Assembly: GCA_903834645.1 (NCBI GenBank)
Contig: CAILKA010000401.1
Location: forward strand, 1 to 15,170
DNA length: 15,170 nt
Origin: an uncultured beta proteobacterium
GTDB taxonomy: Bacteria; Pseudomonadota; Gammaproteobacteria; Burkholderiales; Burkholderiaceae_C
Direction of reading: 5' to 3'
Below are positions 7,094 to 13,526 of this stretch, piece after piece. Made by a program: the position numbers and the translations under genes. The notes beneath the pieces were generated by a model. It searched no databases and was not told where the DNA came from. It saw only the letters and a program-made list of their open reading frames with translations. Position 1 is the stretch's first letter; every line of letters begins with the position of its first letter.

Positions 7094-7150
7094 GTCTGGT
7101 TCGGGACGCTGCTTTCGCTTATGCGGTGCCCTCTCCAGCCGCCGGGCGGC
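7084..7150 (-). promoter_or_regulatory. Alternative stems of the attenuator (protector and antiterminator)
   Basis: Minus-strand RNA segments: 1 = GCCGC (7150-7146), 2 = CCGGCGGCTGG (7145-7135), 3 = CCAG (7099-7096) plus CCGCCGG (7090-7084), 4 = the 3' terminator arm (7078-7069). Segment 1 can pair with the GCGGC inside segment 2 (7142-7138, 3-base loop). Segment 2 can instead pair with segment 3: seven bp from CCGGCGG/CCGCCGG and four more from CTGG/CCAG, with a 5-base bulge. The 2:3 fold uses the 5' arm of the terminator, so it and the terminator exclude each other. A ribosome halted on codons 13-15 of the leader would cover segment 1 and leave segment 2 free, giving readthrough. The pairings are seen directly; the switch is inferred. 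Confidence 0.75.
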
Positions 7151-7199
7151 ACGAGAAGCAAAAGTACGCAAAGTAAAAGGGGCGTGCGGTGAAACGCAT
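7119..7199 (-). CDS. Phe/Tyr-rich leader peptide of the DAHP synthase gene
   Basis: This is a 26-codon ORF beginning MRFTARPFYFAYFCFSCR and ending in TAA at 7119. Phe occurs at positions 3, 8, 10, 13 and 15 and Tyr at 9 and 12, so six of the eight codons 8-15 are aromatic. Three of the five Phe codons are TTT, and the segment is AT-rich against a strongly GC-rich background, which argues that the amino acids are selected rather than random. It ends 26 bases before the terminator stem starts (7119 to 7093). By analogy with pheL and trpL it is a cis-acting leader peptide whose translation speed senses charged tRNA-Phe and tRNA-Tyr. No Shine-Dalgarno is seen; a TACATT hexamer lies 6 bases before the ATG, so it may be translated from a leaderless mRNA. 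No function in trans is suggested. Confidence 0.85.
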   Translation of the reverse strand: MRFTARPFYFAYFCFSCRPAAGEGTA

Positions 7200-7205
7200 G
7201 GGTTG

Positions 7206-7234
7206 AATGTAACACGGGCGGCCTCCCGTGCCGA
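7206..7234 (-). promoter_or_regulatory. Putative sigma-70 promoter for the leader/DAHP synthase transcript
   Basis: On the minus strand, TCGGCA (7234-7229) matches four of six -35 bases. It is followed after a 17-base spacer by TACATT (7211-7206), which matches four of six -10 bases. Transcription would start at or next to the A of the leader-peptide ATG (7199). The spacing is canonical; the identification is by eye only. Confidence 0.5.
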
Positions 7235-7272
7235 TCGAGGTTTGCGGCGAGGCGTGCGGCGGGTGGGGCGGC

Positions 7273-7278
7273 TATGCT
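7273..7278 (+). promoter_or_regulatory. Putative -10 of the serine hydrolase/symporter operon
   Basis: TATGCT matches four of six -10 consensus bases in a GC-rich setting. No good -35 lies 17 bases upstream. If real, transcription begins near 7285, which would exclude the GTG at 7228 and favour a start at 7333 for the hydrolase. It is divergent from the DAHP synthase promoter; the two -10 elements are about 60 bases apart. Confidence 0.3.
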
Positions 7279-7332
7279 CGGTTCGCCGGCCCGGTGTGGG
7301 CCCGTCCCTTGCCCCCCGCTACGTGTGACCCC

Positions 7333-8652
7333 GTGCCCCATGCCCCTTCCATCCGTCGCCCACGCCCGCCGTGGCACGCCCGGCCGGCCCGGTGTGCGGG
7401 CTGGTCACGCCGCACGTGGTGCCAGGCCGCCGCGGCGGCCGCAGGACTGCTCGTGACCGGCTCGCACGCCAACGCGCCTGCGGGTGCGTCCCCGGCGGCA
7501 GCCAGGCCTGCGCTCGACACAGGCGCGCTCGAGCGGCTGCAGGCGGTGCTCGAGAAGGGCGTGGCCGAAGGCCGCATGCCCGGCGCAGTGGTGCACGTGG
7601 AGCGCGCGGGCGCATCGTGGCGCCGTGCCGTCGGGCAGCGGGCGCTGGAGCCTGCGCCCGAGCCACTGGACGAGCAGGCCGTCTACGACTGCGCCTCGCT
7701 CACCAAGGTCGTGTGCACGGCCACCGTCATGGCGCGCCTGATGCAAGAGGGGCTCGTGCGTCCCGAAGACCCCGTGAGCCGGCACCTGGGTGACTTCGCC
7801 GGCGGCAGCGCCATCACGCTGCGCCACCTGCTCACCCACACGTCGGGCCTGCCGGCGAGCCTGTCGCTGGCCCAGCCCTGGCAGGGCGCGCAGGCGGCGC
7901 TCGAGCGCGCCTGCGCGAGCGTGCCCACGCATGCACCGGGCACCTTCTTTCGCTATTCGGACGTGAACTTCATCCTGCTCGGGCGGATCGCCGAGCGCAC
8001 GGCCGGCCGCTCGTTGGACGTGCTCGTGCAGGACTGGATCTTCGGACCCCTGCGCATGCGCGACAGCGGCTACCTGCCGCTGTCGCGCCACCCGCTGCCC
8101 CGCCTCGTGCCCACCGAGTGGAGCGACTCACCGGTGGCCGGCGGCCAGCCTTCGGAAGGGGGTGCCTCCGGCTCCCGGGCCACGATGCTGCGCGGGCATG
8201 TGCACGATCCGACCGCGCGCCGCATGGGCGGCGTGGCTGGCCACGCGGGCCTGTTCAGCACGGCGGCCGACCTCGCGCGTTTTGCGCGCATGATCGTGCG
8301 AGGGGGCGAGCTCGACGGCGCGCGCGTGCTCTCCGAAGCGGCGGTGGCGCACATGCTCGAGGTGGCCAGCCCGGCCGCCGTGGCCGACCGCCGCTCGCTG
8401 GGCTGGGACGTGGAGTCGGCCTTCTCTCGCGCGCGCGGCGCGCGTTACCCGGCCGGCAGCACCGGCCACACCGGCTTCACCGGCTGCGCGCTGTGGATCG
8501 ATCGCACCTCGGGCGCGTTTCACGTGCTGCTGTCCAACCGGGTACATCCGCGCACGCGCGAGACGATCGTGGCGATCTACGAAGAGGTGGGCACGCTCGC
8601 CGCGCAGGCCGCGGGGCTGCCACCCCGGCCTGAGGCGGCGCAGCGGGCCTGA
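7333..8652 (+). CDS. Exported serine hydrolase of the beta-lactamase / penicillin-binding family
   Basis: About 439 residues. Catalytic motifs of the class C beta-lactamase/esterase fold are complete: SLTK (122-125) with the nucleophile Ser122, YSD (208-210) in the Y-x-N position, and HTG (379-381) in GHTGFTG. The stretch VHDPTARRMGGVAGHAGLFS (290-309) is characteristic of the subgroup that includes Bacillus YbbE/AmiE, a muramoyl-alanine amidase of cell-wall recycling. The N-terminus has SRRTWCQAAAAAAGLLVTG and a likely cleavage after HANA (48), so it is probably exported, with a weak twin-arginine look. No ATG precedes residue 82; I chose the GTG at 7333 because it places the signal sequence well, but the start is uncertain (a GTG at 7228 is the longest option). 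The symporter gene follows 17 bases downstream, suggesting an operon. Substrate unknown. Confidence 0.82.
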   Translation: MPHAPSIRRPRPPWHARPARCAGWSRRTWCQAAAAAAGLLVTGSHANAPAGASPAAARPALDTGALERLQAVLEKGVAEGRMPGAVVHVERAGASWRRAVGQRALEPAPEPLDEQAVYDCASLTKVVCTATVMARLMQEGLVRPEDPVSRHLGDFAGGSAITLRHLLTHTSGLPASLSLAQPWQGAQAALERACASVPTHAPGTFFRYSDVNFILLGRIAERTAGRSLDVLVQDWIFGPLRMRDSGYLPLSRHPLPRLVPTEWSDSPVAGGQPSEGGASGSRATMLRGHVHDPTARRMGGVAGHAGLFSTAADLARFARMIVRGGELDGARVLSEAAVAHMLEVASPAAVADRRSLGWDVESAFSRARGARYPAGSTGHTGFTGCALWIDRTSGAFHVLLSNRVHPRTRETIVAIYEEVGTLAAQAAGLPPRPEAAQRA

Positions 8653-8669
8653 GCGGGAGGGCGCGACCG

Positions 8670-10145
8670 ATGTCACCCGGACTGCTCCTGAGCGTCGTGC
8701 TCGGCTACTTCGCGTTGCTGCTGGCGGTGGCCTGGCGCACGTCGCGCGGGGCCAGCAGCGCCGACTTCTTCATCGGCAGCCGCCGCAGCCACTGGGGGCT
8801 GGTGGCTTTTGGCATGGTGGGCACGTCGCTGTCGGGCGTGACGTTCGTGAGCGTGCCCGGCTTCGTCGGCGCCAACGGCTACACCTACCTGCAGATCGTG
8901 CTCGGCCACGTGCTCGGCTACCTTGTCGTGGCCTTCGTGCTGCTGCCGCTGTACTACCGCACGCAGGTCACCTCGATCTACGGCTTCCTGGCCGAGCGCC
9001 TGGGGTCGAGCTCGCACCGCACCGGCGCGGGCTTCTTCATCCTGTCGCGCACGCTGGGGGCGACCGCCCGGCTGTACCTCGTGGTGCGCATCCTGCAGGA
9101 CCTGATCCTGGAGTCCTTCGGTGTGCCCTTCTGGCTCACTGCGGCGGTGCTCGTGCTGATGATCGTGCTCTACACCCTGGAAGGGGGCGTGAAGACGATC
9201 GTGTGGACCGACACCCTGCAGACCGCCTGCATGGTGGGCGGGCTGCTCGTGTGCACGGGCATGCTCCTGGGCCGCCTGGACCTCTCCGTACCCCAGGGGC
9301 TGACGCGCATCGGCGAGGCGGGGCTGTCCACCGTCTTCGGCACCGACCCGATGAGCCGGACCTTCTGGCTCAAGCAGATCGTGGCCGGGGCCTTCATCAC
9401 GATCGCGATGACGGGGCTGGACCAGGAGATGATGCAAAAGAGCATCTCGGTGCGCACGCAGCGTGACTCGCAGAAGAACGTGCTCGTGCTGTCGGTGGTG
9501 CTGTTCTCGGTGGTGGCGCTCTTCCTGTACCTGGGCGGGCTGCTGCACCTGCTGGCGCAACAGGTGGGCATGCCTGAGCGGGGCGACCGCCTGTTCCCGG
9601 CGGTGGTGATGCAGCAGCTGCCCGCCTGGGTGCAGCTCGTCTTCATCGTGGCGCTCATCTCCGCGCTCTTTCCGAGCGCCGACGGGGCGCTCACCGCGCT
9701 CACCTCCAGCACCTGCATCGATCTGCTGCGCATGGACGCGCGCCAGGACTGGGACGAGGCGAAGAAGCGGCGCATCCGCCAGCGCGTGCACCTGGCATTC
9801 GCCGCGCTCTTCCTGGCCCTCGTGCTGGGCTTTCGCGCCGTGGATGACCCGAGCATGATCGGCCTGATCCTGAAGATCGCGGGCTACACCTACGGCCCGC
9901 TGCTCGGGCTGTACGCTTTTGGCCTATTCACGCGGCGCAGCGTGCGCGACCGCCTCGTGCCGGCGGTGGCGCTGGCCGCGCCGCTGCTGTGCGCGGTGGT
10001 GGACACGAACCAGCGTGCCTGGTTCGGGGGCTACGAGATCGGCCTGGAGCTGCTGGTGCTCAACGGGGCACTGACCTTCGCCGGCCTGTGGCTCGTGTCC
10101 CGGCCCGCGGCCAGCCCGGGCGAGCGGGCGGCCTCCGGCGCCTGA
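8670..10145 (+). CDS. Sodium:solute symporter (SSS family)
   Basis: This 491-residue inner-membrane protein of the SSS family (TC 2.A.21, PutP/SglT type) has about thirteen predicted hydrophobic segments and no signal peptide. Family marks: FGMVGTSLSGVTFVSVPGFV after the first helix, EGGVKTIVWTDTLQTACM in the middle, MTGLDQEMMQKSISVRT, and ALFPSADGALTALTSS, which corresponds to the conserved sodium-site helix. The ATG at 8670 is preceded by GGGAGGG, a good ribosome binding site. It lies 17 bases after the serine hydrolase, so the two are probably co-transcribed: the hydrolase could release the solute in the periplasm that this protein imports. By analogy with gene sets in Bacteroidetes, cell-wall amino sugars or muropeptide fragments are candidates; this is inference. 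Confidence 0.9.
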   Translation: MSPGLLLSVVLGYFALLLAVAWRTSRGASSADFFIGSRRSHWGLVAFGMVGTSLSGVTFVSVPGFVGANGYTYLQIVLGHVLGYLVVAFVLLPLYYRTQVTSIYGFLAERLGSSSHRTGAGFFILSRTLGATARLYLVVRILQDLILESFGVPFWLTAAVLVLMIVLYTLEGGVKTIVWTDTLQTACMVGGLLVCTGMLLGRLDLSVPQGLTRIGEAGLSTVFGTDPMSRTFWLKQIVAGAFITIAMTGLDQEMMQKSISVRTQRDSQKNVLVLSVVLFSVVALFLYLGGLLHLLAQQVGMPERGDRLFPAVVMQQLPAWVQLVFIVALISALFPSADGALTALTSSTCIDLLRMDARQDWDEAKKRRIRQRVHLAFAALFLALVLGFRAVDDPSMIGLILKIAGYTYGPLLGLYAFGLFTRRSVRDRLVPAVALAAPLLCAVVDTNQRAWFGGYEIGLELLVLNGALTFAGLWLVSRPAASPGERAASGA

Positions 10146-10152
10146 AGCCTGC

Positions 10153-10178
10153 GAGCGGGCCGGGGCGGCCTGGCGCTC
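10153..10178. terminator. Stem-loop at the symporter / tldD convergent junction
   Basis: An inner stem pairs GGCCG (10158-10162) with CGGCC (10166-10170) around GGG. Stacked on it, GAGCG (10153-10157) pairs with CGCTC (10174-10178) past a 3-base bulge. The outer arm overlaps the tldD stop codon (10177-10179). Ten base pairs, nearly all G-C, in a 31-base gap; no U-tract on either strand. Confidence 0.4.
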
Positions 10179-11640
10179 AGGCGGTGCCGCCCACCGTCAG
10201 GCCCTCGATGCGCAGCGTGGGCTGGCCCACGCCCACCGGCACGCTCTGGCCTTCCTTGCCGCACACGCCCACGCCCGTGTCGAGCTTGAGGTCGTTGCCG
10301 ATCATCGTCACGCGCTTGAGCGCCTGCGGACCGTTGCCCACGATGGTGGCACCCTTGACCGGGTAGAGCAGCTGCCCGTTCTCCACCCACCAGGCCTGGC
10401 TCGCCGAGAACACGAACTTGCCGCTGGTGATGTCGACCTGGCCGCCGCCGAAGTTGGTGGCGTACAGGCCGCGCTTGAGGCTGGCCACGATTTCCTGGCT
10501 CGAGCGCGAGCCGCCGAGCATGTAGGTGTTGGTCATGCGCGGCATGGGCACGTGCGCGTAGCTCTCGCGCCGGCCGTTGCCGGTGGGCGCCACGCGCATC
10601 AGGCGCGCGTTCAGGCGATCCTGGATGTAGCCCTTGAGGATCCCGTCCTCGATCAGCACGTTGCGCTGCGTGACATGGCCCTCGTCGTCGACGTTGAGCG
10701 AGCCACGCCGGTCGGGCATGGTGCCGTCGTCGAGCACCGTCACCCCCTTGGCCGCCACGCGCTGGCCCACGCGCCCGGAGAAGGCGCTCGAGCCCTTGCG
10801 GTTGAAGTCTCCCTCCAGCCCGTGGCCCACCGCCTCGTGCAGCAGCACGCCGGGCCAGCCTGGCCCGAGCACCACGCTCATCTCGCCGGCCGGCGCCGGG
10901 CGGCTTTCCAGGTTCATCAGCGCCGAGGCCACGGCCTCGTCGACGTAGCTGCGCACCACCTCGTCCGTGAAGTGCGCCAGGCCGTAGCGCCCGCCGCCGC
11001 CGGCGTAGCCCACCTCGCGCCGCTGGCCCGACTCGGCGATCACGGTGACGTTCAGCCGCACGAGCGGGCGCACGTCGGCCGCGCGCGTGCCGTCGGCGCG
11101 CGCCACCAGCACCACGTCGTGCTCGGCCGAGATGCCGGCCATCACCTGCACGATGCGCGGATCCTTTGCGCGCGCCATCTTCTCCATGCGCTCGAGCAGC
11201 GCCACCTTGGCGGCGCTGTCGAGGGTGCCGATCGGATCGGCCGGCGCATAGAGCGCGCGACTGGGTGCGACCTTGCGCGTCGCGCCCACGCGCACGCGGC
11301 GCTGCTGGCCGGCCGCGGCGATGGTGCGCACCGTGCGCGCGGCATCCAGCAGCGAGGCCTCCGAGAGGTCGTCCGAGTAGGCGAAGGCTGTCTTTTCGCC
11401 TGCGATCGCGCGCACGCCTACGCCCTGGTCGATGGAGAAGCTGCCGCTCTTGACGATCCCCTCCTCCAGGCTCCAGCCCTCGTGGCGCGTGGTCTGGAAG
11501 TAGAGGTCGGCGTCATCGACGCGGTGCTCGCCGATGAGGGCCAGGGCGCGTGCGAGCGTGGCCTCGGTCAGGCCGTAGGGCTCGAGCAGGGCCGCCTGCG
11601 CGGCTGCCAGCCGCTCGATCGTGGGTTCGCGGGAGATCAT
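10177..11640 (-). CDS. tldD: Metalloprotease TldD
   Basis: This 487-residue protein of peptidase family U62 acts in the cytosol. With TldE (PmbA) it forms a heterodimer that degrades unfolded peptides and trims modified peptides such as microcin B17 and CcdA in E. coli. The active-site HExxxH is HEAVGHGLEGD (268-278); the zinc is completed by a downstream cysteine, for which VGVCGKEGQSVPVG near the C-terminus fits. SIDQGVGVRAIAG (69-81) is the typical N-terminal signature. Length is normal. The ATG at 11640 has no Shine-Dalgarno, but TAGAAT lies 7 bases upstream, so the message may be leaderless. No tldE/pmbA is in view, as is common because the two are often unlinked. The histidine phosphatase gene lies 67 bases upstream on the same strand. 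Confidence 0.96.
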   Translation of the reverse strand: MISREPTIERLAAAQAALLEPYGLTEATLARALALIGEHRVDDADLYFQTTRHEGWSLEEGIVKSGSFSIDQGVGVRAIAGEKTAFAYSDDLSEASLLDAARTVRTIAAAGQQRRVRVGATRKVAPSRALYAPADPIGTLDSAAKVALLERMEKMARAKDPRIVQVMAGISAEHDVVLVARADGTRAADVRPLVRLNVTVIAESGQRREVGYAGGGGRYGLAHFTDEVVRSYVDEAVASALMNLESRPAPAGEMSVVLGPGWPGVLLHEAVGHGLEGDFNRKGSSAFSGRVGQRVAAKGVTVLDDGTMPDRRGSLNVDDEGHVTQRNVLIEDGILKGYIQDRLNARLMRVAPTGNGRRESYAHVPMPRMTNTYMLGGSRSSQEIVASLKRGLYATNFGGGQVDITSGKFVFSASQAWWVENGQLLYPVKGATIVGNGPQALKRVTMIGNDLKLDTGVGVCGKEGQSVPVGVGQPTLRIEGLTVGGTA

Positions 11641-11647
11641 GCGGATG

Positions 11648-11653
11648 ATTCTA
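11648..11653 (-). promoter_or_regulatory. Putative tldD -10 element
   Basis: TAGAAT on the minus strand matches five of six -10 bases and lies 7 bases before the tldD ATG, predicting a transcript that starts at or next to the start codon. No -35 is visible in the GC-rich sequence upstream (17 bases away is GCCGCC). It is the best -10 match among the putative leaderless starts here. Confidence 0.45.
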
Positions 11654-11707
11654 GGCGCGCCCCGGGGCCGGGCGGCCGTGCGGGGTCGAATGTGGCGCTG
11701 CCTGCGC

Positions 11708-12355
11708 TCAACGCTCGCCGGCAGCGGTGGAAGGTTGGGGCGGCAGGCCCGCGAGGTGGCCGGCGTCGGCCCATTGCACGATCTCCAGCGTGCCGGCGCG
11801 CCAGCGCAAGCGGTTGATGCCGGTGTTGGGGATCTCGCAGGTGCGCAAACCGTCGAGCGGCAGCCCGTTGGCAGTGCGCCACAGCATGTCGAGCACGCCG
11901 CCGTGCGTGACCACCGTCACGACGCGGTCGGCCCAGGCCTCGGCGGCCTCGCGCACGGCACCGAGCACGCGCGCGTGGAACTGGCGGATGCTCTCTCCTC
12001 CGCCGGGCAGCACGAAGTCGGCACGGTGCTCGAGCCAGGAGGCCCACAACTCGGGATGCCGGGCCTGGATCGTGGGCACGTCGAGGCCCTCGAGCACACC
12101 GAAGGACTGCTCGCGAAAGGCCGGGTTCAAGGTCGCGGCCAGCCCCCAGCGCCGGGACAGCGGCTCACCGGTCTGGCGCGTGCGCAGCAGGTCACTCGCC
12201 AGCAGCACCTGCGCGGGCTCGTCGGCCAGGCGTTCCGACAGCCGCTGCGCCTGGGCGTGGCCGGTGTCGTTGAGGGGCACGTCGATCTGGCCCTGGAAGC
12301 GCTGCTGGCGGTTCCAGTCGGTCTCGCCGTGGCGGATGAAGACGAAGTCGGTCAT
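11708..12355 (-). CDS. Histidine phosphatase family protein (GpmB-like)
   Basis: This 215-residue cytosolic phosphatase belongs to the phosphoglycerate mutase-like branch. The phosphorylated histidine is in FIRHGETDWN (6-15); SDLLRTRQT (54-62) supplies the conserved arginine; Glu82 is the likely proton donor; VTHGG (149-153) gives the second histidine. Such proteins include phosphoglycerate mutase-like enzymes and CobC-type alpha-ribazole phosphatases. The adenosyltransferase gene in the same window makes a cobalamin role tempting, but the distance gives no real support. I start at the ATG at 12355 (MTDFVFIRHGE), since the longer reading adds an unconserved tail. No Shine-Dalgarno; GACAAT lies 6 bases upstream. 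It diverges from the alpha/beta hydrolase with 71 bases between them. The substrate is unknown. Confidence 0.88.
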   Translation of the reverse strand: MTDFVFIRHGETDWNRQQRFQGQIDVPLNDTGHAQAQRLSERLADEPAQVLLASDLLRTRQTGEPLSRRWGLAATLNPAFREQSFGVLEGLDVPTIQARHPELWASWLEHRADFVLPGGGESIRQFHARVLGAVREAAEAWADRVVTVVTHGGVLDMLWRTANGLPLDGLRTCEIPNTGINRLRWRAGTLEIVQWADAGHLAGLPPQPSTAAGER

Positions 12356-12360
12356 CAGGG

Positions 12361-12371
12361 GATTGTCCACC
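12361..12371 (-). promoter_or_regulatory. Putative -10 of the histidine phosphatase gene
   Basis: GGTGGACAATC on the minus strand; its GACAAT (12367-12362) ends 6 bases before the ATG at 12355. The same 11-mer precedes parB (1559-1569). Transcription would start at or next to the start codon. No -35 consensus is seen; the hexamer 17 bases upstream is GGGCGC. Confidence 0.4.
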
Positions 12372-12426
12372 CGCAATGCCCCCTGCGCCCGCCCCGCCGC
12401 CGAACGCTGCATGGCACACTGCAACG

Positions 12427-13188
12427 ATGACACGCGTGCTGCTGCTGCCCGGCCTGGCGAGCGATGCCGCGCTGTGGCGGGCACAGTCGGCAGCGCTCAT
12501 GGACGCCGGCCACGAGCCGGTGGTGACCGACGTCCACGCCCGCCACCCGAGCCTGGCACAGATGGCGCAGGCGCTGCTGGCCGAGCACCCGGGGCCGCTT
12601 GTGCTGGCGGGCACGTCGATGGGGGGCATCCTGGCCATGGAAGTGTGGCGCCAGGCACCCAGGCGGGTGGCGGGTCTGGCGCTGCTGGGCACGAGCGCGC
12701 GCGCAGACACGCCCGAGGTGCGCCGGCTGCGCACCGAGGCCATCTCGCTCTTCGAGGCCGGACGCATGAACGAGGTGCTGCAAGCGAACCTGCCTTTCGT
12801 GTTCCACGCCCGCCATCAGGACGATTCGAAGATGGTGAGCGATTACTTCGAAATGGTCGGCCGGGCGGGTCCGGCCCAGCTTGTGGTGCAGAACCGTGCA
12901 CTGATGGCGCGCGCGGACCGCCGCGCCGAACTCGCGGCAATCGGCGTGCCGGTGCTGGTGGCCTGCGGCGCCGACGACCAGCTGACGCCGCCGGAGTGCT
13001 CGCGCGAGATCGCTGCGGCCGTACCGGGCGCGGTGCTGGAGGTGCTGCCGCAGTGCGGCCACCTGCTCACCTGGGAGCAGCCCGAGGCGGTGACCAGGCT
13101 CTTGCTGGATTGGCTCATCCGGCTGGCTGGCCTGGATGCGCGTGCGCCAACCGGCCAGACTGGGCACGGGCACCTGCGGCAGGCGTAG
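12427..13188 (+). CDS. Alpha/beta-fold hydrolase
   Basis: This 253-residue cytosolic hydrolase has a complete Ser-Asp-His triad: the nucleophile elbow GTSMG (62-66, Ser64), an acid in CGADDQLTPP (180-189, Asp183 or Asp184) and GHLLTWEQP (211-219, His212). The N-terminus MTRVLLLPGLASDAALW is the usual first strand and oxyanion segment (LLLPGL). No lid domain large enough to indicate a lipase is present. Family members are esterases, thioesterases or C-C hydrolases; the substrate cannot be told. The ATG at 12427 is chosen because the longer reading from 12376 adds a proline/alanine tail. Upstream CACACT, 6 bases before the ATG, is a weak -10-like element. It converges on the DUF1330 gene. Confidence 0.88.
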   Translation: MTRVLLLPGLASDAALWRAQSAALMDAGHEPVVTDVHARHPSLAQMAQALLAEHPGPLVLAGTSMGGILAMEVWRQAPRRVAGLALLGTSARADTPEVRRLRTEAISLFEAGRMNEVLQANLPFVFHARHQDDSKMVSDYFEMVGRAGPAQLVVQNRALMARADRRAELAAIGVPVLVACGADDQLTPPECSREIAAAVPGAVLEVLPQCGHLLTWEQPEAVTRLLLDWLIRLAGLDARAPTGQTGHGHLRQA

Positions 13189-13200
13189 AAGCGCCTGCCG
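13177..13200. terminator. Stem-loop with the hydrolase stop codon in its loop
   Basis: CGGCAGGCG (13177-13185) pairs perfectly over nine bp with CGCCTGCCG (13192-13200). The 6-base loop TAGAAG begins with the stop codon of the alpha/beta hydrolase (13186-13188). It sits in the 18-base gap before the convergent DUF1330 gene. No U-tract follows on either strand, so it is not a textbook terminator, but it is the most regular hairpin among the convergent junctions. Confidence 0.45.
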
Positions 13201-13206
13201 GCCCGG

Positions 13207-13509
13207 TCAGGCCAGCGGCGTGTCCAGCCCCTCGACGGCAAAGATGCGTGAGGTTGCGCAGCGCTCGCGAATGCGGCGCAGGGGTGTGTACTGCGGGCTG
13301 TCCCAGAAGGCCTTCAACTGGCTCATCGAGTCGAACTCGATGATCACGACTCGGGCTGGCGGCGGTGCGCCCTCCAGGAGCTCGGTCCTTCCGCCACGCA
13401 CGAGGTAGCGCCCGCCGTAGGGCCTGGCGGCGGCCAGCACGCCCGCCCGGTACGCCTCATACCCGTCGGGGTCATGAACCTCCACATCTGCAACCAGGTA
13501 GGCAGGCAT
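13207..13509 (-). CDS. DUF1330 domain protein
   Basis: A small 100-residue protein that matches the DUF1330 pattern of the ferredoxin-like dimeric alpha/beta-barrel fold: MPAYLVADVEVHDPDGYEAY at the start, GGRYLVRGG in the middle, and VVIIEFDSMSQLKAFWDSPQY in the second half. No enzyme activity is established for the family and I see no catalytic set. The ATG at 13509 has AAGGA as ribosome binding site. It follows mnmA on the same strand with 17 bases between, so both are probably on one transcript, though a functional link to tRNA thiolation is not implied by the sequence. Confidence 0.88.
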   Translation of the reverse strand: MPAYLVADVEVHDPDGYEAYRAGVLAAARPYGGRYLVRGGRTELLEGAPPPARVVIIEFDSMSQLKAFWDSPQYTPLRRIRERCATSRIFAVEGLDTPLA

Positions 13510-13526
13510 CTCGTCGTCCTTGTGGG

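Larger units (their letters stand above)
7000..7332. other. Divergent control region, the only gap over 300 bases
   Basis: From left to right: the DAHP synthase ribosome binding site (GAGGAGG, minus, just after 7000), a 61-base leader, the attenuator terminator (7061-7093), the alternative stems (7084-7150), the leader peptide gene (7119-7199), its putative promoter (7206-7234), then the putative promoter and leader of the serine hydrolase (7273-7332). Roughly 7153-7220 is clearly less GC-rich than the flanking sequence. I see no other repeat or gene in it. Confidence 0.8.

Noticed and set aside
5650..7176. A 508-codon plus-strand frame antisense to the DAHP synthase gene
   Set aside because: Its start lies inside the adenosyltransferase gene in another frame and the rest is antisense composition; it also runs through the attenuator.
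7187..7200. Half of a parS-like site (GTGAAACG) near the leader peptide start
   Set aside because: Only one half resembles parS; the other half of the palindrome is absent, and the bases are explained by the first codons of the leader peptide.
5875..7377. A long DAHP synthase reading that starts at 7377
   Set aside because: The extra N-terminal 126 codons translate the attenuator region and are not like any DAHP synthase; the ATG at 6999 has a strong ribosome binding site and gives a normal length.
11708..12355. Histidine phosphatase as CobC (alpha-ribazole phosphatase) linked to the cobalamin adenosyltransferase
   Set aside because: The two genes are more than 5 kb apart with unrelated genes between; the motifs do not separate CobC from other members of the family.
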